Under the pieces are notes generated by a model. It was given only the letters and a program-made list of their open reading frames with translations. It was not told where the DNA came from and made no database searches. The position numbers were made by a program, and so were the translations under genes. Shown piece after piece: positions 15,988 through 24,260 of a stretch of DNA of 64,000 nt; the stretch's first letter is position 1, and each line of letters starts with the position of its first letter. Source of the DNA: CAYFPS01 sp964345075 (GTDB taxonomy: Bacteria; CAIWAD01); contig CAYFPS010000006.1 in NCBI GenBank assembly GCA_964345075.1, positions 62,001-126,000 on the forward strand. Reading direction: 5' to 3'.

Positions 15988-16272
15988 TCAGCAGCTGGAA
16001 GCGTGACCCGAGCGAACGACAAAGCCTTCGCCCCAGGCACCCTTTTCAAAATCCACGATTGAATCTTCCAGATAATTGCGCTCACTGGCGCGCAGGACGA
16101 CCGGAATCTCATTCACGGTCATGATGTCGTCGTCTTCCTTTGGCTCATCCAGAGCCAGCCCCAAACGGGGACCGCCTCAGCCAAAACCGGCAATCATTAC
16201 CCGCAGACTGGCTCCGGGATTCTGCTTGAGGATGGGCTGGATCTGCTCCTTCGCCCGGTCTGTTATCGTCAT
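15988..16272 (-). CDS. HesB/IscA-like selenoprotein (in-frame UGA = Sec32)
   Basis: Translating from the ATG at 16272 gives a 94-residue HesB-like protein if the TGA at 16177-16179 is read as selenocysteine. The local sequence is GFGUGGPRLGLALDEP, and U stands where IscA/HesB proteins have their first conserved Cys. Coding similarity continues after the TGA (ERNYLEDSIVDFEKG, GEGFVV) to a normal TGA stop after a terminal SSC. GGGGGAAG precedes the start. A hairpin 20 nt after the UGA fits a bacterial SECIS. HesB-like selenoproteins are a known family. The protein would be missed or truncated by standard gene callers. selA, selB and selC are not in the window. Confidence 0.8.
16141..16157 (-). 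promoter_or_regulatory. SECIS-like hairpin downstream of the UGA codon
   Basis: On the minus strand, UGGCUC pairs with GAGCCA around the loop UGGAU, whose second base is G. The stem begins 20 nt after the UGA (Sec) codon and the loop about 26 nt after it, within the range for bacterial SECIS elements. A smaller CCCC/GGGG hairpin with a GUUU loop lies nearer the UGA as an alternative. Confidence 0.6.
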
Positions 16273-16465
16273 TCTTCCCCCTGGTTGGTGAAAGCAAAAT
16301 TTTACCATTGTCAACTATAAATGGCAAGAAATAAATAGTTAGCAAGTAAACAGTAGCCATTATTCATATAGAATCAATCCAGTCCTATATTTGACTCCAA
16401 CATTCAAGAGATGCACCCTCTGCCGAATCGGGATCTGGGGGACAAACCACTTTCTGGGGGAGAAC

Positions 16466-17266
16466 ATGAAGACACTTTTGACCACGCTTTTGCTGCCGGC
16501 GGCCCTGCTGGCCTATTCCGGTGGAGCACCCAATGGCATGACCGGTGCGCCGGGCGAGGGAAACTGCACGCAGTGCCATGCAGGCAATGGACTTAACGAC
16601 AGTGCCGGTCTTTTCCAGATTGGAATTCCGGGTGTTTATGAGCCGGGCGAAACCTATACCATTCATGTGCTGCTGGGCCAGCCCGATCAAAGCCGCTGGG
16701 GCTTCGAGCTGACCGATCAGGGTGCGGGCAGCTTCAGTGCTGTTGATGGAACGACCCAGGTTAGTGGCAACTACGTCAAGCAGACGGCTGCCGGTACGAT
16801 GAATGGGACTACTGGTCCTGTCAGCTGGGAGTTTGAGTGGACGGCTCCGGATGAATTCGTCGGCCCGGTTACGCTTTACGCCGCGGGCAATGCTGCCAAT
16901 GGCAACGGTGGCACCAGTGGTGATTACATCCACACCACCAGCATGACCATTGAGGAAAGCACCAGTGTGGACAGTGCCGTGCGTCCCGAAGCCATGGCCC
17001 TGCTGAGCAATGCGCCCAACCCCTTCAATCCGACAACAGAGTTGAAGCTTGAGCTGGCTCAGGGTGGTCCCGTGCAGCTGGCTGTCTATGATCTTTCCGG
17101 TCGGCAGGTGACGCAGCTTGTCAGTGAGATGCTTCCCGCTGGTAGCCACTCCTTTACCTGGAATGGTCTTAGCGCTGCCGGTGCCCCGCTGCCCAGTGGT
17201 GTTTATCTGGCTCGACTGGATACTCCCGGCCAGTCCATCACGCATCGCATGACGCTGCTGAAGTAA
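16466..17266 (+). CDS. Exported mono-haem choice-of-anchor protein with sorting domain
   Basis: 266 residues. A short signal peptide is followed by SGGAPNGMTGAPGEGNCTQCHAG with one CxxCH haem motif (about 32-36). A beta-sandwich domain of the reeler-like 'choice-of-anchor V' type follows (to about 165). The end is a sorting module with APNPFNPTTELKL and MTLLK, as in type IX secretion substrates. ATG at 16466 follows GGGGGAG. It is divergent from the selenoprotein gene across an AT-rich spacer and ends in a bidirectional terminator. It is probably an extracellular electron-transfer or adhesion protein. Confidence 0.72.
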   Translation: MKTLLTTLLLPAALLAYSGGAPNGMTGAPGEGNCTQCHAGNGLNDSAGLFQIGIPGVYEPGETYTIHVLLGQPDQSRWGFELTDQGAGSFSAVDGTTQVSGNYVKQTAAGTMNGTTGPVSWEFEWTAPDEFVGPVTLYAAGNAANGNGGTSGDYIHTTSMTIEESTSVDSAVRPEAMALLSNAPNPFNPTTELKLELAQGGPVQLAVYDLSGRQVTQLVSEMLPAGSHSFTWNGLSAAGAPLPSGVYLARLDTPGQSITHRMTLLK

Positions 17267-17285
17267 TCTTCAGTAAGGCGACGCC

Positions 17286-17327
17286 AAAAAGAAGGCCCCG
17301 TACCGAAAGTGGTGCGGGGCCTTTTCC
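17286..17327. terminator. Bidirectional terminator between convergent genes
   Basis: AAGGCCCCG (17292-17300) pairs with CGGGGCCTT (17315-17323), with A5 on one side and T4 on the other. Confidence 0.85.
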
Positions 17328-17345
17328 ATTTCGTCTGGCAGGCGA

Positions 17346-18338
17346 CTAGCGATACTCGCGCAGCGCCCTCATGTAATTGGCGCGCTCAAATGCTGCGGCA
17401 TCCGTGACCTTTTTGAGACTCATGGATCCCTTCATCTGATCCAGGCTCTCGTATTCGTGCTCTTCCATCCAGTGCTTGACTGTTTCGGCCAGACCGCGAA
17501 TGTGGTCGGGTCCGTGAATCAGCAGGCAACCACAGAGAAGGCAGGCGTCGGCGCCGGCCATGGTGGCCTTGATCACGTCGCGTCCTGTGTGAATGCCCGT
17601 GGAAAGACCAAGGCTGGCCTTTTCCACCACTCCGCGCAGAATGGCCGTCCAGCGCAGGGGCAGGCGCATGCTGGCAGAATTGCTCAAGCGCACTTCCGGC
17701 ACAGCTTCCAGACTCTCAATGTCCAGATCCGGCTGATAGAAACGGTTGAAAAGCACGAGCGCGTCAGCACCGGCAGCTTCAAGTTTACGGGCCATGTTGG
17801 GCAGACTGGAGAAGAAGGGGCTGAGCTTGACAGCCACAGGAATCTTGACTGCGGCGCGAACGGCCTTCAGATCCTGCACATAAATGTCCTCGATGGCCGC
17901 GCCGTCCAGCTCAGGATCAGTCGGGATCGTGTAGACATTCAGTTCGATGCCGTCAGCGCCGGCTTCTTCCATCTTCTTCGCGTAATCGGTCCAGCCACCG
18001 GGTGTAACACCGTTCAGCGAGGCGATCACGGGAATCGAGAGGCTCTCCTTCAGCTTGCGCAGCTGCTCGAGGTAGCCCTGCGGTCCGCTGTCATAATGGC
18101 CCAGATCGGGAAAGAAGCCCAGTGATTCGGCAAAACTGTCGCCGCCCTGCTCCAGATGGTGGGCCAGCTCCAGCTCCGCGTGCCGGATCTCCTCCTCGAA
18201 GAGACTGTACATGACAATGGCCGATGCGCCGGCATCTTCCAGCCTCTTTGCCGTATCCAGCTCACGGGAGAGGGGTGAAGCCGAAGCGATGAAGGGATTG
18301 GGCAGTTCAAGTCCCATGTATTGTGTCTTGAAGTTCAC
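17346..18338 (-). CDS. Dihydroorotate dehydrogenase-like flavoprotein
   Basis: 330-residue TIM-barrel FMN enzyme of the PyrD class 1-like family. The N-terminus reads MGLELPNPFIASASPLS. The barrel carries IASLNGVTPGGW, ELNVYTIPTD and VKLSPFFSSLP (Lys on a phosphate-site strand). The usual pyrimidine-pathway catalytic segment is not obvious. This subgroup is commonly annotated 'dihydroorotate dehydrogenase-like' and often accompanies pyruvate:ferredoxin oxidoreductase rather than pyr genes; no pyr genes are nearby. The GTG start at 18338 follows AAGGAGC. Its true substrate is uncertain. Confidence 0.78.
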   Translation of the reverse strand: MNFKTQYMGLELPNPFIASASPLSRELDTAKRLEDAGASAIVMYSLFEEEIRHAELELAHHLEQGGDSFAESLGFFPDLGHYDSGPQGYLEQLRKLKESLSIPVIASLNGVTPGGWTDYAKKMEEAGADGIELNVYTIPTDPELDGAAIEDIYVQDLKAVRAAVKIPVAVKLSPFFSSLPNMARKLEAAGADALVLFNRFYQPDLDIESLEAVPEVRLSNSASMRLPLRWTAILRGVVEKASLGLSTGIHTGRDVIKATMAGADACLLCGCLLIHGPDHIRGLAETVKHWMEEHEYESLDQMKGSMSLKKVTDAAAFERANYMRALREYR

Positions 18339-18459
18339 GAGAAGCTCCTTCCTGAGTGCGATTCCAAACCGAATGAACTGTTAAGATAGTGACATAAAAT
18401 CCTGCAGGCCACCATGCGCGCAGGAAAAGCAATCCGCCAAGTCTGAAGGGATCGATGCG

Positions 18460-18891
18460 ATGAAGAGCACATCTGGATTTTCAATGGAGACACGCTGTCA
18501 ACTGAGCTTTGATGATTGTATCACGAAAGTGGAGAACAGTCTGCAGCATCAGGGATTCGGTGTACTCACTCGCATTGATGTCCGTGATACACTGCACGCC
18601 AAACTGGGAATCGACACCCAGCCCTATGTGATCCTTGGTGCCTGTAATCCACCCTTTGCCCATCAGGTTCTGGAAATTGAACCGTTGATCGGCGTCCTGC
18701 TTCCCTGCAATGTGGTCGTGATTGATGACGGTGAATCACGCCGCGTGGCCGCCATGGATCCCGGCTTCATGAGTCAGGTGATGGATCATCCCGAACTGAC
18801 GGTGATCGCGCGGGAAGTGCGCGAGCGCCTTTGCAAGGTGCTGGGGTCGCTTGAAGGTCAGGATGAAGGATTGCCTTGCGGCCCGAAATAG
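18460..18891 (+). CDS. DUF302 domain protein
   Basis: 143-residue cytoplasmic protein with the DUF302 pattern: QHQGFGVLTRIDVRDTLHAKLG, then YVILGACNPPFAHQVLE and the PCNVVV strand. DUF302 is a small alpha/beta fold of unknown function often linked to redox or metal stress. ATG at 18460 follows GAAGGGA. The 3' end overlaps the convergent queD-like gene by 34 bp, so neither has its own terminator. GTATCAC motifs lie at 18518 and, inverted, at 18584. Confidence 0.8.
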   Translation: MKSTSGFSMETRCQLSFDDCITKVENSLQHQGFGVLTRIDVRDTLHAKLGIDTQPYVILGACNPPFAHQVLEIEPLIGVLLPCNVVVIDDGESRRVAAMDPGFMSQVMDHPELTVIAREVRERLCKVLGSLEGQDEGLPCGPK

Positions 18892-19277
18892 TCCGTGTAG
18901 ATGCTGGGTGTTTCCTTAAGGCGCACACGCCATAGCCTGCAGCCCAGATCCGCATTTGCCAGTTGCCGCCAGATCCATGCCACCAGCACCTCGGTTGAGG
19001 GCTGCTGACCGGCAATGTCCGGCAGATCAGTGTCGATTCGCTTGTGATCCAGCTTGCTTAAGACACGCTCGGTCACGATCTGCTTGATTCTGCCCAGATC
19101 AGCCAGAAAGCCCGTCGCCGGATTGACTTCGCCGGTCAGGGAAATCGTCAGCTCATAATTGTGGCCGTGCAGGTGAATGTCTTCGCCAAAGGCTGCCAGG
19201 TTTTCTTCTTCGCTGAAGGCCGGATTGTGATAGCGATGGGCCGCGCAAAAGTGAAAGACCTTGTGCAGTACAGTCAT
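18858..19277 (-). CDS. 6-pyruvoyl-tetrahydropterin synthase / QueD-like protein
   Basis: 139 residues of the PTPS/QueD fold, with FCAAHRYH (His14) and HGHNY (37-41) supplying the three zinc histidines. LDHKRID and the ETPSIYTDYF region match the family's Asp/His and C-terminal Glu. The catalytic Cys normally placed shortly before HGH is missing: this region reads AAFGEDIHLHGHNY, with Glu/Asp where Cys is expected, as in Glu-type PTPS-III enzymes. A role in queuosine or folate-bypass pterin chemistry is possible. No other que genes are nearby. Confidence 0.78.
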   Translation of the reverse strand: MTVLHKVFHFCAAHRYHNPAFSEEENLAAFGEDIHLHGHNYELTISLTGEVNPATGFLADLGRIKQIVTERVLSKLDHKRIDTDLPDIAGQQPSTEVLVAWIWRQLANADLGCRLWRVRLKETPSIYTDYFGPQGNPSS

Positions 19278-19422
19278 GGAACCCCCCGGATTGCTGCTTG
19301 CACTTGCCCGTCAAGGACTTCACAAGCACTCAGGCTGCCCGTTCGTTGGGCATTCAACCCGTGTAATGTACCTTGTTCGGCTCTGACCCATCGTTTAGAA
19401 GGCTGCAAAGAGGGAGCACGAT

Positions 19423-20508
19423 TTGTTCGAACAATACGATCCCCTGAAGGGCAAGCGCCTGCAGATTCTGTCCGCTGAAGGCAAACTCATGCCGCGACAG
19501 AAACTGCCGGATCTGGATCCTGAGTCGCAGGTGGCGGCATACAGGCTGATGTTGCGCGCGCGCATCGCCGACGAAAAGAGCATGCAGTTCCAGCGCCAGA
19601 AGCGCATTCACACACTGCCCGTCAACAAGGGACACGAGGCGGCCAGTGTCGGCAGTGCCTTTGCCTTAAGGCAGGAAGACTGGATGGTGCAGAGCTATCG
19701 CGAGCTCGGTGCCGTGTTACACAAGGGCGGCACGATTCGCAACCACCTGCTGTACTTCAAGGGCAGCGAGTGGGGGAGTGTGCATCCCGGCAATCCCCGG
19801 TTGCTGCCACTTTCCGTGCCCATTGGCAGTCAGATCACCCACGCTGCCGGCATCGGACACGCCATACGCTACAAGGGCGGGGACGAAGTGGTGATCGTCT
19901 ACTTCGGGGACGGTGGTACATCGCAGGGCGATTTTCATGAAGGCATCAACTGGGCGGGCGTGTTCAAGTGCCCGGTGATTTTCTTCTGCACCAACAATCA
20001 ATACGCGATTTCCCTCAACCGCAAGAAGCAGACAGCCTCGGATACCCTTGCGCAGAAGGCCGTGGCCTATGGTATTCCGGGCATTCAGGTGGACGGCAAT
20101 GATTTCTTCGCCGTATACGCGGCCACCCGCGCAGCTGCCGAGCACGCCAGGAAGGGCGATGGTCCTGTCCTGATTGAAGCTTACAGCTATCGCATGGGTC
20201 CGCACACAACGGCCGACGATCCTTCCATTTACCGCAGCCGCGAAGAGGAGGCGGAGTGGGAGAGCCGTGACCCATTGATTCGCATGCGCCTCTGGCTTGA
20301 ATCACGCGATCTTTGGAGCGAAGAGCTGGAAGCCGCTGCCAGGGCGGAGGCCGAGGAAGAAACCAATGCGGCCATGAAGGAAGTGGATGAAATCAACTCC
20401 CTGCCGGTCAGCGAAATCTTCGACTACCAGTACGTGGACAAGCCTGCCGACCTTCTTCGTCAGCAGCAGGAATACGAGGCCTTCCTGGCCTGGAAGGAGC
20501 AGCGCTGA
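19423..20508 (+). CDS. pdhA: Pyruvate (2-oxo acid) dehydrogenase E1 alpha
   Basis: 361-residue thiamine-diphosphate subunit that, with E1 beta, decarboxylates pyruvate and passes the acyl group to E2. The TPP motif GDGGTSQGDFHEG and the following CTNNQYAIS are intact, and YSYRMGPHTTADDP matches the E1 alpha phosphorylation-loop region. The sequence is closer to pyruvate dehydrogenase of Gram-positive/archaeal type than to branched-chain enzymes, but that is judged by eye. The TTG start at 19423 follows GAGGGAG. It leads a four-gene operon; the stop and next start share bases at 20508. Confidence 0.88.
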   Translation: MFEQYDPLKGKRLQILSAEGKLMPRQKLPDLDPESQVAAYRLMLRARIADEKSMQFQRQKRIHTLPVNKGHEAASVGSAFALRQEDWMVQSYRELGAVLHKGGTIRNHLLYFKGSEWGSVHPGNPRLLPLSVPIGSQITHAAGIGHAIRYKGGDEVVIVYFGDGGTSQGDFHEGINWAGVFKCPVIFFCTNNQYAISLNRKKQTASDTLAQKAVAYGIPGIQVDGNDFFAVYAATRAAAEHARKGDGPVLIEAYSYRMGPHTTADDPSIYRSREEEAEWESRDPLIRMRLWLESRDLWSEELEAAARAEAEEETNAAMKEVDEINSLPVSEIFDYQYVDKPADLLRQQQEYEAFLAWKEQR

Positions 20509-21491
20509 TGTCCGCAATGAACATGGTGCAGGCCATCAATTCCGCGCTGGATCACGCGCTTTCCAGTGATCCGGATGTGCTGCTTTTCGGTGAGGATGCC
20601 GGTTTTGAGGGCGGTGTCTTTCGTGTGACACAGGGCCTGCAGGAAAAGCATGGCGAAAAGCGCGTCTTCGATACTCCGCTGGCAGAGAGTGTACTGGCTG
20701 GTGCGGGTCTGGGGATGGCGGTTGCTGGATTGCGCCCGATTGTCGAGATCCAGTTTTCGGGCTTCATCTATCCGGCGATGAATCAGCTTGTCACACATGT
20801 GGCCCGCATGCACAATCGTACCCGCGGCGTATACAAGGTCCCTCTGACACTGCGCATGCCCTATGGTGGTGGCATTCAGGCGCTCGAGCTTCACTCCGAG
20901 AGCATGGAGGCCATGTGGTCGCATGTGCCGGGGCTGAAGGTCGTGATTCCTTCGACACCCTATGATGCCAAGGGTCTGTTGATCAGCGCGATTGAATCGG
21001 ACGATCCCGTGATTTACATGGAGCCGAAGAAGGTCTATCGCGCATTCCGTCAGGAAGTTCCTGAAGAAGCCTATCGCATTCCACTGGGCAAGGCCAGCCG
21101 TATCACGGAAGGAACGCAGATTACGCTGGTAGCCTATGGCGCCATGATGCGTGTAGCCCGTCAGGCAGTAGAAATGGCCACGAAGGAAGGACTGTCTGTC
21201 GAACTGATCGACCTGCGCAGCATCTATCCGCTGGATGTGGAGACGCTTGCCGAAAGTGTCAAGAAGACCGGGCGGCTGGCTGTGTTACACGAAGGACCCA
21301 AATCCTTTGGCGTTGCCGCCGAGCTTGTCACACGCATCAACGAAGAGGCACTCGAGTACCTTGAGGCCCCCCCCAGACGCATCTGCGGCTTCGATACGAT
21401 CATGCCGCTGCCCCTGGGCGAGAATCACTACATGCCAAGTCCCGAGCGTGTTCTTTATGAGCTGCTGCAGCTCATGAATTATCCGGAGTAA
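20508..21491 (+). CDS. pdhB: Pyruvate (2-oxo acid) dehydrogenase E1 beta
   Basis: 327 residues with the transketolase-like pattern: MNMVQAINSALD, LFGEDAGFEGGVFRVTQGL, FDTPLAES, the glutamate-containing EIQFSGFIYPAMNQL, and the C-terminal domain with LIDLRSIYPLD. It forms the alpha2-beta2 E1 with the upstream gene. ATG overlaps the pdhA stop, and the E2 gene follows after 2 bp. All family landmarks are present. Confidence 0.9.
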   Translation: MSAMNMVQAINSALDHALSSDPDVLLFGEDAGFEGGVFRVTQGLQEKHGEKRVFDTPLAESVLAGAGLGMAVAGLRPIVEIQFSGFIYPAMNQLVTHVARMHNRTRGVYKVPLTLRMPYGGGIQALELHSESMEAMWSHVPGLKVVIPSTPYDAKGLLISAIESDDPVIYMEPKKVYRAFRQEVPEEAYRIPLGKASRITEGTQITLVAYGAMMRVARQAVEMATKEGLSVELIDLRSIYPLDVETLAESVKKTGRLAVLHEGPKSFGVAAELVTRINEEALEYLEAPPRRICGFDTIMPLPLGENHYMPSPERVLYELLQLMNYPE

Positions 21492-21493
21492 CC

Positions 21494-22780
21494 ATGGCCT
21501 ACACCTTTCTATTCCCTGACCTGGGCGAAGGTCTGACCGAAGGCAAGCTGCTGCAGTGGTATGTCAGCGAAGGGCAGTCTGTCAATGAAGGCGACCCGGT
21601 GGCCAAGGTTGAAACCGACAAGGTTGTGGCCGACATCCCCATCCCGCGCAGCGGCAAGATCAGCCGCCTGCATGGTAAGGTGGATGAAATCCTGATTGTG
21701 GGTAACCCGCTGGTCGAGCTGGACGAAGGTGATGGTGCCACCACTGGAGCGCCGGCGGCCCCTGTTGAAAAGGCTTCGGCTGACGCGGATGATTCCGGCC
21801 CTGGTGTCGTTGGCAACATTGAAGTGGCCACAGGCTCCGATGTAATGCCCGCCTCCGGCGAGGGCATGCTGAATGCATCTCCTGCTGCTGCAAACGACAA
21901 TGAACGCGTTCGTGCTACACCTGTCGCCCGTCGAATGGCTCGCGATCTGGGCGTGGAACTTGCCGCGCTTATAGGGACAGGACCCGGCGGCCGCATCATG
22001 AAGGCCGACATTCAGCAGGCTGCCAATGCCGGAGCAGCTCAAGCAGCGGCCCCGGCCCTTAAGCGCCCGCATGTTGCCACTGGCGGAACTCGCGTGGAAG
22101 AACTTAGTCAGCTGCGCAAGACCATTGCCCGCCACATGGTCGAGAGCAAGTTTACTGCCCCGCACGCTACAACCTTCGAAGAGGTAGAAGTATCACGGCT
22201 GGTAGAGCTAAGGCAGTCGCAAAAGGAGCGCTATGCCGGGATGGGTCTGCGCCTTTCCTACATGCCTTTTATTTGCAAGGCCGTGGCCACCGCCCTGTTG
22301 CGTCATCCCAAGCTCAACTGCCGCCTGGATATGGCTGCAGGACAGGTAGTGTATCACGACTATGTCAATCTTGGTTTGGCGGTGGACACACCCGATGGAC
22401 TGATCGTTCCCGTGATACGTGATGCCCATTCGCTTTCCATTCGCGAGCTGGCGCTGGCCATTCAAGACATGGCCGAGCGTGCCCGACGCCGCGAAATCCG
22501 CCTGGACGAGCTGAAGGGCGGCACCTTTACCCTGACCAATTACGGCGCGATCGCCGGCATTTTCGGTGCGCCGATTATCAATGCCCCCGAATCTGCAATT
22601 CTGGGTATCGGCCGATTGCTGGAGCAGCCGGTGGTCAAGGACCATGCCTTGGCCGTAGGCCATGTGCTGCCTCTATCGCTGGCAGTCGATCACCGTGTGG
22701 TTGACGGCGGGGACGCGGCCCGCTTCCTGAAGGAATTGATGAATCTGCTGGCCGATCCCTTGGCCATGCTGATGGACTAA
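21494..22780 (+). CDS. pdhC: Dihydrolipoamide acyltransferase E2
   Basis: 428 residues. There is one lipoyl domain (1-80) with the lipoylated Lys43 in ETDKVVAD, then an Ala/Asp-rich linker. A peripheral subunit-binding domain lies near 139-172 (ATPVARRMARDLGVELAALI). The catalytic acyltransferase domain ends in HRVVDGGDAARF (His400, Asp404). It carries acyl groups from E1 to CoA and forms the complex core. Three GTATCAC/GTGATAC motifs lie inside the catalytic domain (22190, 22351, 22412). It is in an operon with E1 and E3. Confidence 0.92.
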   Translation: MAYTFLFPDLGEGLTEGKLLQWYVSEGQSVNEGDPVAKVETDKVVADIPIPRSGKISRLHGKVDEILIVGNPLVELDEGDGATTGAPAAPVEKASADADDSGPGVVGNIEVATGSDVMPASGEGMLNASPAAANDNERVRATPVARRMARDLGVELAALIGTGPGGRIMKADIQQAANAGAAQAAAPALKRPHVATGGTRVEELSQLRKTIARHMVESKFTAPHATTFEEVEVSRLVELRQSQKERYAGMGLRLSYMPFICKAVATALLRHPKLNCRLDMAAGQVVYHDYVNLGLAVDTPDGLIVPVIRDAHSLSIRELALAIQDMAERARRREIRLDELKGGTFTLTNYGAIAGIFGAPIINAPESAILGIGRLLEQPVVKDHALAVGHVLPLSLAVDHRVVDGGDAARFLKELMNLLADPLAMLMD

Positions 22781-22798
22781 GGCAGACGGGGGGAGATT

Positions 22799-24158
22799 GT
22801 GTCACACTTTGATTGCGTCATCATCGGCGGCGGTCCGGGCGGATATGTCGCGGCGATTCGTGCCAGGCAGCTCGGGCTGACAACGGCTCTGGTTGAAAAA
22901 CAGCACATGGGCGGGCAATGCCTGAACTGGGGCTGTATTCCATCCAAGAGTCTGATGGAGAGTGCCAAGCTCTTTCAGCGCGTGCGTGATGCAAAGAATT
23001 TCGGCATTGATGGAGTGGACGCGAAGGCCCTTTCCTTCAACTGGGACAAGGCGATCAAGCGCAAGGACCGCATTGTCGGCAAGCTGGTGCGTGGTGTCGA
23101 TTTCCTGATGAAAAAGAACGGCATCGAAGTCATCACAGGCGAAGCCACCATTGATGGCAAGCGCGTCAAGGTCGGGGATCGTGTCATCGAGGCAGGAAGC
23201 ATCCTGCTGGCAACCGGTGCGACGCCGCCCTCCAAAGCACTGACCACACTGCACNNNNNNNNNNAAGCAGCTTGTGCGCAGTATTCCTGAGTTTTACGCG
23301 CTGGACACCATGCCTGAATCCGTCCTGGTATATGGCGGCAACGGCGCTGCCTGTGAGACCGCAACCATGCTGGCTCTGACCGGTACGCGTGTAACCATGG
23401 CTTTTCCAGGTGATCGCTTGCTGGATTTTATTGATGGCGAGCTCTCAGACTTTGTTTCCAAGCGCATGAAAAAGTTGAAAGTGACTCTCCTACCCGGTGT
23501 CGATTCGCTTGGCTTTAATGACGGGACCTTCATGGCAGGTGATACAGCCGTCCAGGCCGGATTTGTGCTTAACTGTTCCGACCGCCGCGCCGTGATACCT
23601 GCGATTACGGGGCCTGCACCCGAGCTGGATGATCGTGGCTTCATTCGCGTGGATGAAAACGGGGCTACAAGTGTCAAGGGCCTTTACGCCGCTGGTGATG
23701 TAACGGGCCTGCTTTGGGCGCAGGCTGCCAGTGCGCAGGGAACGGCTGCTGTATCACACATGGCTGGCACGCCCCAGCCGGTGGATCTTGACAAAATTCC
23801 GGTCAACCTCTATCTGGATCCGGAAATTGCTTCGGTGGGACTGACCGAGGAAGAGCTGCAGGCGAAGAATGTCTCCTATCGCAAGGGTGACTTCTCGCTG
23901 GCCGTGAATGGAAAAGCACTGGCTGAGGGCAACACCGAGGGCTTCGTCAAGGTGCTGGCCACTGAACCCTACGGCGAAGTGGTGGGAGTTCACGTGGTCG
24001 CGGCCGATGCTACCGACCTGATCAGCGAGGCGGTGGCACACATGAAACTGGAAGCCACGCTGGAAGATGTCACGGCCGTGATACACGCTCATCCTACTCT
24101 TAGCGAGGCATTTTGGGAGGCCAGCTTCGACGCCCTCGAGCGTCCACTGCACAAGTAA
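22799..24158 (+). CDS. lpd: Dihydrolipoamide dehydrogenase E3 (interrupted by a scaffold gap)
   Basis: FAD/NAD disulfide oxidoreductase that reoxidises the E2 lipoyl group. The first part (GTG at 22799, after GGGGGAG) has the FAD motif IIGGGPGGYVAA and redox pair CLNWGCIPSK. The second part has the NAD domain, YAAGDVTG and the dimerisation HAHPTLSE. Ten N at 23255-23264 separate the halves and the frame shifts across them, so the gap length is not real and the gene is probably intact. The NAD site reads GGNGAA instead of the common GGGYIG. It ends the pdh operon, with a terminator downstream. Confidence 0.88.
23255..23264. other. Scaffold gap (N10) inside lpd
   Basis: Ten N. The reading frame before the gap (starting 22799) and after it (KQLVRSIPEF) differ, so the true length is not 10. 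Confidence 0.97.
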
Positions 24159-24164
24159 ATGGAC

Positions 24165-24194
24165 AGACCGGCTCCTGAAGCCGGTCTTTCTTTT
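24165..24194 (+). terminator. Terminator of the pdh operon
   Basis: AGACCGGCT (24165-24173) pairs with AGCCGGTCT (24179-24187) around a 5-nt loop, followed by TTTCTTTT. Confidence 0.85.
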
Positions 24195-24260
24195 CCCCCT
24201 TATCTATCTTGAACCCATAAACCGTTCAACGGACGACATATTCAAAGCTACGGGGGTATC

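Noticed and set aside
15988..16272. Pseudogene by internal stop in the HesB-like gene
   Set aside because: The single UGA sits exactly at a conserved Cys position, similarity continues after it, and a SECIS-like hairpin follows. Selenocysteine explains it better.
17346..18338. Pyrimidine-pathway pyrD
   Set aside because: The protein belongs to the DHODH-like subgroup, the usual catalytic segment is not clear and no other pyr gene is near, so the symbol was withheld.
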